The position numbers and the translations under genes were made by a program. This document shows, piece by piece, positions 34,555 through 42,632 of a stretch of DNA of 64,000 nt. The stretch is from Arthrobacter sp. V1I7. GTDB lineage: Bacteria; Actinomycetota; Actinomycetes; Actinomycetales; Micrococcaceae. The stretch is from assembly GCF_030817015.1 (NCBI RefSeq), contig NZ_JAUSYS010000001.1, positions 3,038,001 through 3,102,000 of the forward strand, written 5' to 3'. The notes below the pieces were generated by a model. It ran no database searches. It worked only from the letters and a program-made list of their open reading frames with translations, and was not told the origin of the DNA. Numbering within the stretch: the stretch's first letter is position 1; every line of letters begins with the position of its first letter.

Positions 34555-35187
34555 ATGAAAACTCCGGCCCTGCTTGCAGCCCTTGTCCTGGCCCTCTCCG
34601 CCGTCGCGTCCGGTGCGGGCGCTCTCTCACCGGCGGGGTCGGTATCGGCGGTGCCCGCACCCGCAGGGTCCACAGCTGCAGGATCCAAGCCTGCAGGGTC
34701 CGCAGGCTGGAGCTGGCCGCTGAATCCGAAGCCCACGGTGCTGCGGGCATTCGACCCTCCGGCCAAGCCTTGGCTGGGTGGTCACCGCGGCGTGGACCTT
34801 GAGGCGGCATCCTTCGGCGCCCTGGTCACCGCTCCCGCATCAGGAACAGTGAGCTTCGTTGGGGTCGTCGTGGACCGGCCGGTGATCACGATCGACCATG
34901 GCGACGGCCTGAGGAGCAGTTTCGAACCGGTCGCGAGCGAGCTCGTCAAAGGCGCCTATGTGGCAGAGGGCGGGATGCTGGGCAAAATACTTCCGGCCCA
35001 CTGCGGCCCAACTCCCTGTGTCCACTGGGGCGTCCGGCGCGGGGAGAACTACGTCAACCCGCTGGCCTTCGTGATGGACCTGCGTCCCTCCATCCTGCTG
35101 CCGCCCCTGGATCCGGCGCCGGGATATGGGTCCGAGGGACGTGCAGGGACGAAGGCTGCAGGCGACGGGCTGTGGTTAGCGGGCTGA
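34555..35187 (+). CDS. Secreted M23-family peptidase-like protein
   Basis: A 210-residue exported protein. Residues 1-25 are a Sec signal peptide (MKTPALLAALVLALSAVASG) followed by a low-complexity Pro/Ala/Gly stretch. The M23 (LytM) domain spans about 50-170: the metal motif H-x3-D reads HRGVDLE, and the second motif, normally H-x-H, reads C-V-H in PCVHWGVRRG. The first His is therefore Cys, which may lower or abolish peptidase activity or mark a subfamily. Normally such enzymes cut peptidoglycan cross-links. ATG at 34555 has AGGGTGGG 4 bases upstream. Confidence 0.85.
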   Translation: MKTPALLAALVLALSAVASGAGALSPAGSVSAVPAPAGSTAAGSKPAGSAGWSWPLNPKPTVLRAFDPPAKPWLGGHRGVDLEAASFGALVTAPASGTVSFVGVVVDRPVITIDHGDGLRSSFEPVASELVKGAYVAEGGMLGKILPAHCGPTPCVHWGVRRGENYVNPLAFVMDLRPSILLPPLDPAPGYGSEGRAGTKAAGDGLWLAG

Positions 35188-35253
35188 GTTCAGGCGCGGT
35201 GGCCCGGATCCAGGAATCTGCCGGCGCGCCCGGCCGCAGTGGACGGGCGGGAC

Positions 35254-36444
35254 CTAGACGATCGCCGAAATCCCGGTGATGGCCCGGCCGGTGACGAGGG
35301 TGTTGATCTCATGGGTGCCTTCGTAGGAGTAGATGGCTTCCGCGTCGGCGAACACTTTGGCCATCTCGTAGTCGGTCACAATCCCGTTGCCCCCGAGGAG
35401 GCTGCGGCCGATGGCCACGCTCTCGCGCATGCGGGCCGTGGTGAAGGCCTTGGCCAGCGCCGACTGCTCGTCCTTGGCTTCACCGGCGTCCTCAAGCTGC
35501 GAGAGCCGCGCCATCATGCCCATCGAGCTCACGGCGTTGCCGAGGATCTGCACGAGCTGGTGCTGGACCAGCTGGAAGGAGGCAATCGGGCGGCCGAACT
35601 GGTGGCGCTCGACGGCGTAGCGGCGGGCAACGTCGAAGGCGGCCAGCTGCTGGCCGACGGCCTGCCACGCGACGGCCAGGCGGGTGACCTTAAGAACTTT
35701 GTTCGTGTCCCGGAAGCTGTTGGCGTTGGCCAGCTTGAAGAAGTCCGGCACCACGACGTTCTCGAGGGTGATGTCGGCATTCTGCACGGTGCGCAGCGAG
35801 ATTTTGTTCTCGATCTTGGTGGCGCTGTAGCCCTCCGTCTTGGTGTCCACGAGGAAGCCCTTGACCTGGTTATCGGCAAGGTCACGGGCGTAGACGACGA
35901 CCCAGTCGGAGAAGGTGGCGTTGCCGATCCAGCGCTTGGCGCCGTTGAGGATCCAGCTGTCACCTTCACGGCGGGCCGTGGTGCGGGTGCCGCCGGCGAC
36001 GTCGGAACCGCTGAGCGGCTCGGTGAGGCCGAAGGCGCCGATTTTCTTGAGCGAGTAAATGTCCGGAAGCCAGGCGTCCTGCTGTTCCTGCGAGGCGAGG
36101 GCCTCGATGGAGCCGGTAAAGAGGCCGTCATGCACGCCCATGAAGGTGGCAATGGACGAGTCGGCGCGCGTGGCTTCGGCGTGCAGGATCCCGGCGAACA
36201 GGTTGGAGTGACCCTGCCGCCTGACGGGGCTGACGAGGTCGATCTCCGCGAGCTTCGGAATCAGCTCCATCGGGAACTCGCCCCGGTTCCAGCAGTCCAC
36301 CGCAATCGGCTTGACCTCACGCGCCAGGAACTCGCGAACCTCCGCCAGCCGGTCCTGCTCTTTGCCGCTGAGCAGCTGCTCGAAAGCGAAGAAGTCCCCG
36401 TCGGCGTATGGGAGGTTGTTGATGTCGACTGCAGCTTTGGACAT
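35254..36444 (-). CDS. Acyl-CoA dehydrogenase, glutaryl-CoA dehydrogenase-like
   Basis: A 396-residue flavoenzyme. FAD contact blocks FGLTEPLSGSDVAGG (about 137-151) and LGGNGIVTDY; the catalytic Glu is in YSYEGTHEINTLVTGRAITG at the C-terminus, a stretch typical of glutaryl-CoA dehydrogenases (GcdH), which convert glutaryl-CoA to crotonyl-CoA in lysine and tryptophan breakdown. Another short-chain substrate is possible. Single gene. Its promoter (TTGCGG at 36540-36545 and TATGTT at 36517-36522, minus strand) lies over a perfect 36-bp palindrome, so it is probably tightly repressed. No regulator gene is adjacent. Confidence 0.85.
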   Translation of the reverse strand: MSKAAVDINNLPYADGDFFAFEQLLSGKEQDRLAEVREFLAREVKPIAVDCWNRGEFPMELIPKLAEIDLVSPVRRQGHSNLFAGILHAEATRADSSIATFMGVHDGLFTGSIEALASQEQQDAWLPDIYSLKKIGAFGLTEPLSGSDVAGGTRTTARREGDSWILNGAKRWIGNATFSDWVVVYARDLADNQVKGFLVDTKTEGYSATKIENKISLRTVQNADITLENVVVPDFFKLANANSFRDTNKVLKVTRLAVAWQAVGQQLAAFDVARRYAVERHQFGRPIASFQLVQHQLVQILGNAVSSMGMMARLSQLEDAGEAKDEQSALAKAFTTARMRESVAIGRSLLGGNGIVTDYEMAKVFADAEAIYSYEGTHEINTLVTGRAITGISAIV

Positions 36445-36493
36445 GGTGTTCCTTCACTTGAGATCAGCGGTGACCACAAGACGCGCGCAGCTT

Positions 36494-36545
36494 CCTGAGG
36501 TATGTTACTGACCAGTAACATACCTCAGGGAGCGTGGGTCCGCAA
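36494..36545 (-). promoter_or_regulatory. Promoter overlapped by a perfect 36-bp palindromic operator
   Basis: Arms CCTGAGGTATGTTACTG (36494-36510) and its exact complement (36513-36529) flank two bases. On the minus strand, TTGCGG (36545-36540), a 17-base spacer and TATGTT (36522-36517) form a promoter whose -10 sits inside the palindrome. The core TTACTGACCAGTAA looks like TetR-family operators. It points to repression of the GcdH-like gene 50-85 bp downstream. Confidence 0.65.
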
Positions 36546-36777
36546 AGCGCCCGGCCGGGTGCTGGGCTTGGAATGAGGGTTCGGCCCCCTTGAGAAGCTC
36601 GCGGCCGGAAAGCGCGGGGCCGGGATGAGGCGGCCGAGCCAGCCGGAGTGAGGATGGCCGGAGCGGAGCCGGCCGTAGGCGGCTGCAGCCGGGCAGTAGG
36701 GCGGCCGCAGCCAGGCCGTAGGGCGGCCGCAGTGAAGATGACCGGAGGCTCCGGAAGGTGCCCAGGCAGACGAAAGA
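36530..36777. other. 250-bp GC-rich gap with GGCCG-type repeats
   Basis: Between the GcdH-like promoter and the tRNA terminator. It has recurring GGCCGTAGGGCGGCCGCAG words (about 36670-36735) and no credible ribosome-binding site or gene. I see no function. Confidence 0.5.
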
Positions 36778-36811
36778 AGCCGTGGCCGACGTCGTAACAT
36801 CGGCCACGGCT
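36778..36811 (-). terminator. Terminator of the CAU tRNA transcript
   Basis: A perfect 12-bp stem (36778-36789 with 36800-36811) and a 10-base loop, followed on the minus strand by TCTTTC. It lies 34 bp past the tRNA 3' end. Confidence 0.7.
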
Positions 36812-36844
36812 CCGCGGGCCCGGAAACGGAGTCCCGGGGAAATG

Positions 36845-36918
36845 TAGGGCTACTCGGACTTGAACCGAGGACCTTAGGATTATGAGTCCCGCGCTCTAAC
36901 CAGCTGAGCTATAGCCCC
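36845..36918 (-). tRNA. tRNA with CAU anticodon (probably Ile2, otherwise elongator Met)
   Basis: A 74-nt cloverleaf: acceptor GGGGCTA/TAGCCCT, D arm GCTC/GAGC, anticodon loop CTCATAA, T arm CTCGG/CCGAG with TTCAAGT, discriminator A, CCA not encoded. The acceptor and D arm look like isoleucine tRNAs, which would make it the lysidine-modified Ile2; CAU alone cannot separate this from Met. Oddities: G1-U72 wobble, and in the anticodon stem a C27-A43 mismatch and G28-U42 wobble. Confidence 0.9.
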
Positions 36919-37018
36919 CTGCGCCCGGAAAGACGCCGGCCCACGAGGAACCGGACCGCAACCGGGCAAAAACACTCTAACAACATTAATCGCTGTTGCC
37001 CGCCAGGGGCCATCCTGA

Positions 37019-38215
37019 TCAGACGACCAGGTCGTCGTAGCTGGCTCCGCGGTAAAGGTCTTCGAACGCTTGCAGCGTCCGCTCGAGGCTGTGGTTCTCC
37101 ACCATCTCCCGGCTCGTCTTGCCCATGGCCGCAAGCTCATCTTCGGGAAGCGTGAACAGCCGGACCAGCTTTGCGGAAAGATCGTCGCTGTCATTGGGCG
37201 TGAACAAGTAACCGTTCTCGCCGTCGTGCACCAGGTGCGGCAGCGCCATCGCATCGGCGAGCAGGACCGGCGTGGACGCCGACATCGCTTCGAGGGTGAC
37301 CAGGGACTGGAGCTCGGCGGTTCCGGGCATGCAGAAAACATCCGCCGCAAGGTAGGCCTTCCGAAGCTCAGTGTCGGTCGCGAGGCCGAGAAACTTAACC
37401 CGGTCCTGCAGCCCGAACCGGGCCACCTGGGCCTCGAGGCCCTGCCGGACTTCCCCGCCGCCGACAATTTCGAGGTGGATGTCCAGCTCCGCGGGCGTCT
37501 TGGCGATGGCCTCGATCAGCACGTCGACGTGTTTTTCTTCGGCGAGCCTGCCGACGAAGAGCACCGTGGGGCTGGTGTGGCGTTCGAGGGTCTCGCCGGC
37601 TTGGAGCTCATAGGCGGCGGCGTCGATTCCGTTCGAAAGCGGGAGGACCGTGCGGAGGAAGGCATGCTGGTGCATCGCCTTGGCAGCCAGCGGCGTGGGG
37701 GTTGTCACGACATCGGCCTGGCCCATGACCTTGCCCATGTCTTTCCACGAGATGCGGCCGATGATGTTCTTGAACCATTGCGGGAAGGGAAGGAACGGGT
37801 TCAGGTTCTCGGGCATGAAGTGGTTGGTCGCAACAATCCGGATGCCGCGTTTCACCGCCTCATAGAGCACATGCTCGCCGATCATGTAGTGGCTCTGGAT
37901 GTGCACGACGTCGGGCTGGACGTGGTCGAACAGAAGGCTGATTTCCTTCTTGATCTCCCACGGGAAGGTGACGCGGAAGTACTCATGGGTGGGCACCGAA
38001 TGGGAGCGCAGCCGGTGGACCGTTGCCTCGTCACTGAATTCGCTGAAGCTCTTGCCCTTGCCAGGACGGCAGGCGAGGACATGCACATCGTGCCCCCGGG
38101 CTGTCATCCCTTTGGACAGGCGGTAACCGAACTGAGCGGCACCATTGACATGCGGCGGGTAGGTGTCCGCGGCGATCAGGATGGTCAGCGGGCGCTGGGT
38201 GTCAGGCATGGTCAC
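37019..38215 (-). CDS. GT4-family glycosyltransferase
   Basis: A 398-residue retaining GT-B glycosyltransferase. The N-terminal domain has the glycine loop and TYPPHVNGAAQFGYRL (about 18-33); the C-terminal domain has VLFVGRLAEEKHVDVLIEAI and the donor-binding E-x7-E in GTAELQSLVTLEAMSASTPV. Related proteins transfer glucose or mannose to lipid acceptors (diacylglycerol or phosphatidylinositol). Acceptor and sugar cannot be read here; a membrane lipid is plausible given the CDP-alcohol phosphatidyltransferase gene nearby. GTG at 38215 is chosen because AGGAG lies 8 bases upstream; the ATG at 38209 would be 14 away. Ends just after the CAU tRNA region. Confidence 0.87.
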   Translation of the reverse strand: MTMPDTQRPLTILIAADTYPPHVNGAAQFGYRLSKGMTARGHDVHVLACRPGKGKSFSEFSDEATVHRLRSHSVPTHEYFRVTFPWEIKKEISLLFDHVQPDVVHIQSHYMIGEHVLYEAVKRGIRIVATNHFMPENLNPFLPFPQWFKNIIGRISWKDMGKVMGQADVVTTPTPLAAKAMHQHAFLRTVLPLSNGIDAAAYELQAGETLERHTSPTVLFVGRLAEEKHVDVLIEAIAKTPAELDIHLEIVGGGEVRQGLEAQVARFGLQDRVKFLGLATDTELRKAYLAADVFCMPGTAELQSLVTLEAMSASTPVLLADAMALPHLVHDGENGYLFTPNDSDDLSAKLVRLFTLPEDELAAMGKTSREMVENHSLERTLQAFEDLYRGASYDDLVV

Positions 38216-38317
38216 GTGGGGAGCTCCTGGTGGTCACGGTGCGGGCAGCTGGGAATGTGGTGGCCGGTTGGCCGTCGGCGCAGCCGCCGGCCTACTGCGA
38301 AGTCTGTTGCGGATGCC

Positions 38318-39223
38318 CTAGGACAACCGGCCCGCGGCCTTCCGCGCGTCCTTCTTGCGCTTGGTCACCTCGGGGTGGTGTCTGGACAGGGCTATAACTC
38401 CCACGATAGCAAGGGAAGCGGCCGTCCCCATCGCAATTGCCATTACGGCGTGGACATCCGGCCGGAGTTCGCCCAGGATCGCAATGCCGATCGCGATGCC
38501 CACAATCGGGTCAATCACGGTCAGCCCTGCGATCACAAGATCGGGCGGACCACCCGAGTAGGCGCTCTGCACAAACCATGAGCCGAGACCGCCGGCTGCC
38601 ACTATCGCAACGAAGGAATACCATGGCACGTTCAGCAGGCCCAAACCGTTCGGATCCAGCAGGTGCTTGCCGATGATGCGGGTCAGCACGGCCACGAAGC
38701 CGAACAGCACACCCGCGCCGAGGATGTAAATGAAAGCGCTCATCCGGTGCTTGAACATCAGCGTAAGCGTGCCGAACAGGCCGACCGCCAGGGCCAGCAG
38801 CAGCACGATCGTCAGCTCGTCCGAGGCACTGACGTGATGGTTCTCCTGAGTAACATTGACGGCCAGGACGACGAACAGCGCAGAACCCGTGACACACGCC
38901 GAAATGGCGACCACCGTGGCCCGGTTGATGCTCAGTCCCTGGTCTTTGGCGTTCACGATCGTGGTGATAACGAGGGCTATCGCCCCGATCGGCTGGACAA
39001 CGGTGAGGGGCGCCGAAACCAGGGCGATGGCATTCATCACCATGCCTATGCAGAGCAGCAGCAGGCCGAACACCCAACGGGGACTGCGGATCAACCGGAA
39101 CAGGCCGTGGCTGCTGAGCGCCAGGCCCCCGGTGTCCGCCTTGACCGCGCTACCTTGGCGCTGCGCACCGAACGCGAGGAAGAAGGCGCCGAGGACCGCG
39201 AGAAGTACCGCAATCCAGACCAT
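38318..39223 (-). CDS. DMT-superfamily membrane transporter
   Basis: A 301-residue protein with about ten hydrophobic segments, in the drug/metabolite transporter fold (EamA-like half repeats; IRSPRWVFGLLLLCIGMVMNAIAL and IDPIVGIAIGIAILGE are typical). The second ends with the conserved Ile-x-x-E region near helix 9. It resembles the NIPA/DUF-type actinobacterial DMT proteins. Substrate unknown. Its ATG at 39223 shares one base with the stop of the CDP-alcohol phosphatidyltransferase gene, so they are cotranscribed. It ends about 100 bp before the glycosyltransferase start. Confidence 0.83.
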   Translation of the reverse strand: MVWIAVLLAVLGAFFLAFGAQRQGSAVKADTGGLALSSHGLFRLIRSPRWVFGLLLLCIGMVMNAIALVSAPLTVVQPIGAIALVITTIVNAKDQGLSINRATVVAISACVTGSALFVVLAVNVTQENHHVSASDELTIVLLLALAVGLFGTLTLMFKHRMSAFIYILGAGVLFGFVAVLTRIIGKHLLDPNGLGLLNVPWYSFVAIVAAGGLGSWFVQSAYSGGPPDLVIAGLTVIDPIVGIAIGIAILGELRPDVHAVMAIAMGTAASLAIVGVIALSRHHPEVTKRKKDARKAAGRLS

Positions 39224-39873
39224 CAGCGGACGCCGCCGTCGTCGGAGGTATCTGCGCTGCCGGCGCTGCCGGCTTTAAGGCGCTTGCCTTTGCGGACGAT
39301 GGCCCGGAAATAGTTGTAGCCGGCGACCCAATGTCCCACGAGGCCGGGGGCCAGGAAGATCCAGGCGACGACGGCGTAGATTTCGGTGGCGGGGACAGGC
39401 AGTTTGGAGAGCACAAGCAGCGGCGTTCCGACCAGCAGGAGGGCGGTGCGGATCTTGCCAACCCGGCTCACGGGCAGGTCCGGGTGACCGCGGAAGTAGT
39501 ACAACGACACCGCGAGCAGGATGGCGTCGGGGACGAGAAGGGCCGCCAGATACCACCACTCCACGACGCCGGCGATCACCAGGGTCACGGCGACGGCGAT
39601 CAGCGCCAGCCGGTCCGCGATGGGGTCCATGATCCGGCCGAGGTGGGACATCTGGTTGAAGCGGCGGGCGATGTAGCCGTCCACCCAGTCGGTGCCGGCC
39701 ATGATCGCCAGGACGAGGGCCCCGTAGCCGTATTCCCGCGGTCCGAGTACGAGCCAGATGAAGAGCGGGACCCCAAGGAACCGGACCACGGTCAGCACAT
39801 TGGGAATGGTGAAGACCGCGTCGTGGTGGATCTGGGGCTGCCCTGGCCGGGCGCCAGCACCGATGAACTTCAT
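39223..39873 (-). CDS. CDP-alcohol phosphatidyltransferase (phospholipid synthase)
   Basis: A 216-residue membrane enzyme with the family motif D-G-x2-A-R-x8-G-x3-D-x3-D, here DGYIARRFNQMSHLG followed by RIMDPIADR (about residues 60-85). It uses CDP-diacylglycerol from CdsA to make a phospholipid, PG phosphate, PI phosphate or cardiolipin; the closest fit by shape is PgsA/PgsA2, but the alcohol is not certain. ATG at 39873 follows AAAGGGGGAATGG; longer upstream readings run into the neighbouring gene's end. Five to six hydrophobic helices. Confidence 0.87.
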   Translation of the reverse strand: MKFIGAGARPGQPQIHHDAVFTIPNVLTVVRFLGVPLFIWLVLGPREYGYGALVLAIMAGTDWVDGYIARRFNQMSHLGRIMDPIADRLALIAVAVTLVIAGVVEWWYLAALLVPDAILLAVSLYYFRGHPDLPVSRVGKIRTALLLVGTPLLVLSKLPVPATEIYAVVAWIFLAPGLVGHWVAGYNYFRAIVRKGKRLKAGSAGSADTSDDGGVR

Positions 39874-39928
39874 CCATTCCCCCTTTCCGTGGCCGGCAAA
39901 GTTTGGGCGTCGCAGTTCAGCGGGCTGC

Positions 39929-40807
39929 CTAGCCCTTGAGCAGTTCTCGCAGGAGGAACAGGAGAGCGGCACTGGAGGCGGCAAGGGCAGCAAGGGGCTT
40001 CCAGCGCTGGCCCAGTTGATCCGCCGCGCCACGGGCGTTCATCACGGCGGGATTCTTCGCCGAGCGACCGGCAGAGGACTTGAAGCCGGCGACTTTGGCG
40101 CTCAGTTGCTCCTTGCCGTCCTGCAACCGGGCCTGGGTCACGGCCAGCAGAGCCTGCGCCTGCGTCTTGACGTCCAACTCCTCGGCGAGTTCGTCGCGGA
40201 CTCCGGTGAGGTGCGTGCGGCGCTGGACCACCCGGCGTCGAAGTTCCGCTTCGGTGGGCTGCGGTCCGAAGTCCGGCTCGGCGGCCTTCTTGGCTTCCTT
40301 CTCGGCCTTCGCCTTGGCGTCGGCTTCAGCCTTCGCGGCCTTGGCGGCTTTGTACTGCTTGGAGTCGGGGTCCAGGACCGCCGCATCGAAGGCGGAGCCC
40401 TCCTTCGCGATGCCGAGGTCGTATTTGAGGCCGCGGACAGTCTCTTCCGGCATCAGGGGCATCGCTTTCTTGAACTTCCGGAATCCCACCAGACCAACGA
40501 TCAGGGCAATCAGCAGGAAGACTCCGCAGACCAGCAGGGCGGCGAGCCAGGCGGGCATGATCGTGGCCAGACCCATGATGGCGGCCACGACCAGGCCGAT
40601 CAGCAGGAACGCCACAAACACGAGCGCGACGGCGAGGAAGGCGGCAGCGACGCCGAGCTGGATGCCCTTGCGCTTGATTTCAATCTTCGCGAGGGCAATC
40701 TCGTCATTGAGCTGCCGGGGCGCCAGCTTGAAGATCAATTTCACGGTCCTGGACAGCGCGGAAATCCGCAGCCCGCCGCTTGTCCCGCCGCTGTGACGTC
40801 CGCTCAT
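39929..40807 (-). CDS. Holin-X (phage holin III-like) and DUF3618-like fusion membrane protein
   Basis: A 292-residue protein. Residues about 18-130 match the actinobacterial holin-X/DUF1469 family: an amphipathic start, two strong transmembrane helices (about 53-77 and 85-110). A charged Ala/Lys coiled-coil linker follows (about 150-180), then a region like DUF3618 (RTHLTGVRDELAEELDVKTQAQALLAV, about 205-231) and a C-terminal transmembrane helix (270-290). It is chromosomal with no phage genes near, so a holin function is doubtful; an envelope or stress role is plausible. ATG at 40807 has GGCGGGA upstream. Confidence 0.78.
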   Translation of the reverse strand: MSGRHSGGTSGGLRISALSRTVKLIFKLAPRQLNDEIALAKIEIKRKGIQLGVAAAFLAVALVFVAFLLIGLVVAAIMGLATIMPAWLAALLVCGVFLLIALIVGLVGFRKFKKAMPLMPEETVRGLKYDLGIAKEGSAFDAAVLDPDSKQYKAAKAAKAEADAKAKAEKEAKKAAEPDFGPQPTEAELRRRVVQRRTHLTGVRDELAEELDVKTQAQALLAVTQARLQDGKEQLSAKVAGFKSSAGRSAKNPAVMNARGAADQLGQRWKPLAALAASSAALLFLLRELLKG

Positions 40808-40988
40808 CGGTCCCGCCTAACTGGTTACACCTGTGATTCCGCTTGCGCGGGCTTGCCGGTCTGCGCCGCTTGACGCACACTCCGGTGTCAAAACTACCAT
40901 TCTGGCTCCCGGCCGGGCCCTGCGGGCAAGGTGTGGCGCGACTGGGCTGCCGCGGCCGGCCAGTGTCCCGGGCCTAGGATGGAGCACT

Positions 40989-42212
40989 GTGACTACAGCC
41001 TCCAATCCCGGCGATTCCCTGAGCCGCCGCCGTAAGCTCCTCTACATCCTGATGCTCGGCGCACTGACCGCCTTGGGGCCTTTCACGGTGGACCTCTACC
41101 TGCCGGCTTTCCCGGCGCTGGAGGCCGACCTCGGTGTCTCCGAGGCGGCCGTGCAGTTGACGCTGACCGGCACGACGCTGGGCTTTGCCCTGGGCCAGCT
41201 CGTGGTGGGGCCGTTGAGCGACAAGTTCGGCCGGCGGATGCCGTTGATCCTGGCGACGGCGTTGCATATTGCCGCCTCCTTGGGGGCTGCCCTGTCCACA
41301 GACATCGCCACACTGGGGCTCTTCCGCGTCCTGATGGGCATCGGAGCGGCCGGCGGAGGCGTGGTTGCAATGGCGATGGTCCGGGACCTCTTCAGCGGCT
41401 ACGCCATGGTCCGGATGTTCTCGAGAATGGCCCTCGTCAACGGCCTCGCACCAATTCTGGCCCCCGTGATCGGCTCGCAGCTGCTGCTACTGACACCGTG
41501 GCCGGGCATTTTCATCTTCCTGGCGGGCTACGGGACCTGCGTGATCATCGCGGCGGTCTTTGTGGTCCGGGAAACCCTCCCCCGGGAGCTGCGCGGGAAG
41601 ACCGGGATGACAGCGCGGCAGCGCTACGGTGTCCTGTTCCAGGACCGGGTGTTCGTGGGCCTGCTGATGGTGGGCGGCATGAACTTCGCCGGCCTGTTCA
41701 CCTACCTCTCTGCGTCGCCGTTCCTCTTTCAGGACGTCTACGGCTTCAGCCCCCAGGAGTACGGCCTGCTCTTCGGCGTCAACTCACTGGGCATCGTCGC
41801 CGGCGTCCAGACCAGCTCGCGGCTTATCCGCCGCGTCCCGCCGCAGTGGATCCTGGCCTGTTCCACGGCGTGGATGTTCCTCACGGCCGTGCTGATCGTC
41901 GTCTTCGACCAGCTGGGCTTCGGTCTTTGGGGCGTCATGGTGCCGCTCTGGTTCTACATCCTCGGCGCGGGCTTCACGTTCCCCTGCGTCCAGGTCCTGG
42001 CGCTGGCTAAGCACGGCGCGCAGGCAGGAACCGCCGCTTCCCTGCTTGGCGCGGCGACGTTCATGATGGCCGGCCTGATCTCCCCGGTGGTCGGCTGGCT
42101 CGGCCTTGGTTCCTCCACACCGATGGGAGCGGTACAGGCCGCCTGCATCTTCCTGGCCGCGGCCGCCCTCTGGCTCGTTGTCCGGCCCCGGACCGTGCCC
42201 TCGATCCAGTAA
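40989..42212 (+). CDS. MFS drug-resistance transporter, Bcr/CflA type
   Basis: A 407-residue 12-helix exporter of the Bcr/CflA subfamily (bicyclomycin, chloramphenicol and other drugs). Motif A between helices 2 and 3 reads GPLSDKFGRRMPLI; the helix-1 block LGALTALGPFTVDLYLPAFP and the helix-5 region NGLAPILAPVIGSQLLLL are typical. The GTG at 40989 is chosen because TAGGAT lies 8 bases upstream (leaderless) and the protein then starts just ahead of helix 1. It ends at the tandem-repeat region. The drug cannot be deduced. Confidence 0.9.
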   Translation: MTTASNPGDSLSRRRKLLYILMLGALTALGPFTVDLYLPAFPALEADLGVSEAAVQLTLTGTTLGFALGQLVVGPLSDKFGRRMPLILATALHIAASLGAALSTDIATLGLFRVLMGIGAAGGGVVAMAMVRDLFSGYAMVRMFSRMALVNGLAPILAPVIGSQLLLLTPWPGIFIFLAGYGTCVIIAAVFVVRETLPRELRGKTGMTARQRYGVLFQDRVFVGLLMVGGMNFAGLFTYLSASPFLFQDVYGFSPQEYGLLFGVNSLGIVAGVQTSSRLIRRVPPQWILACSTAWMFLTAVLIVVFDQLGFGLWGVMVPLWFYILGAGFTFPCVQVLALAKHGAQAGTAASLLGAATFMMAGLISPVVGWLGLGSSTPMGAVQAACIFLAAAALWLVVRPRTVPSIQ

Positions 42213-42237
42213 GGACCACCGGGTCCTCCGCAGCCCC

Positions 42238-42561
42238 GGGAGGACATGCCCACCCCCGGGACCAGGACTGGACATACCGGGCCTATGTCCACCCGCCACC
42301 CCCAGCGCCGAGCATGTCCACCGGCAGCACGGAGCACCCAGGGCAGCTCCCCCGGGAGGACATGCCCACCCCCCGGGACCAGGACTGGACATACCGGGCC
42401 TATGTCCACCCGCCACCCCCAGCGCCGAGCATGTCCACCGGCAGCACGGAGCACCCAGGGCAGCTCCCCCGGGAGGACATGCCCACTCCCCGCGACCAAG
42501 ACTGGACATACCGGGCCTATGTCCACCCGCCACCCCCAGCGCGGAGCATGTCCAGTCCTGG
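42238..42561. repeat. 116-117-bp tandem repeat array (about 2.7 copies) with internal dyads
   Basis: Copies start at 42238, 42354 and 42471; the third ends near 42561. Each has GGACATGCCCAC, the dyad TGGACATA-N7-TATGTCCA (8-bp perfect arms), and a CATGTCCA word. The 14-bp CCAGGACTGGACAT of copies 1 and 2 recurs inverted at the array end (42548-42561). Unit length changes by one base between copies, and the frame shifts, so this is non-coding DNA. It fills the gap between the Bcr-type MFS gene and the small hypothetical gene. Confidence 0.9.
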
Positions 42562-42632
42562 GGTGCGCCCGCGCCGGAGACCCCGTCGTGGCGGCCCTGT
42601 TCCGGGTTCGCTGCGGGCGATAAAGTTGGTAC

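Noticed and set aside
36505..36807. A 100-codon minus-strand open frame between the GcdH-like gene and the CAU tRNA
   Set aside because: It runs over the palindromic operator, has no ribosome-binding site and encodes a Pro/Ala/Arg/Leu-rich sequence with no similarity to known proteins.
39929..40807. Prophage remnant suggested by the holin-like gene
   Set aside because: Neighbouring genes are ordinary membrane and lipid genes; no capsid, tail, integrase or lysin gene is visible. The holin-X family is common on actinobacterial chromosomes.
42238..42620. Proline-rich open frames within the 116-117-bp tandem array
   Set aside because: The unit length changes between 116 and 117 bp, shifting the frame from copy to copy, and there is no ribosome-binding site. 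It is intergenic DNA.
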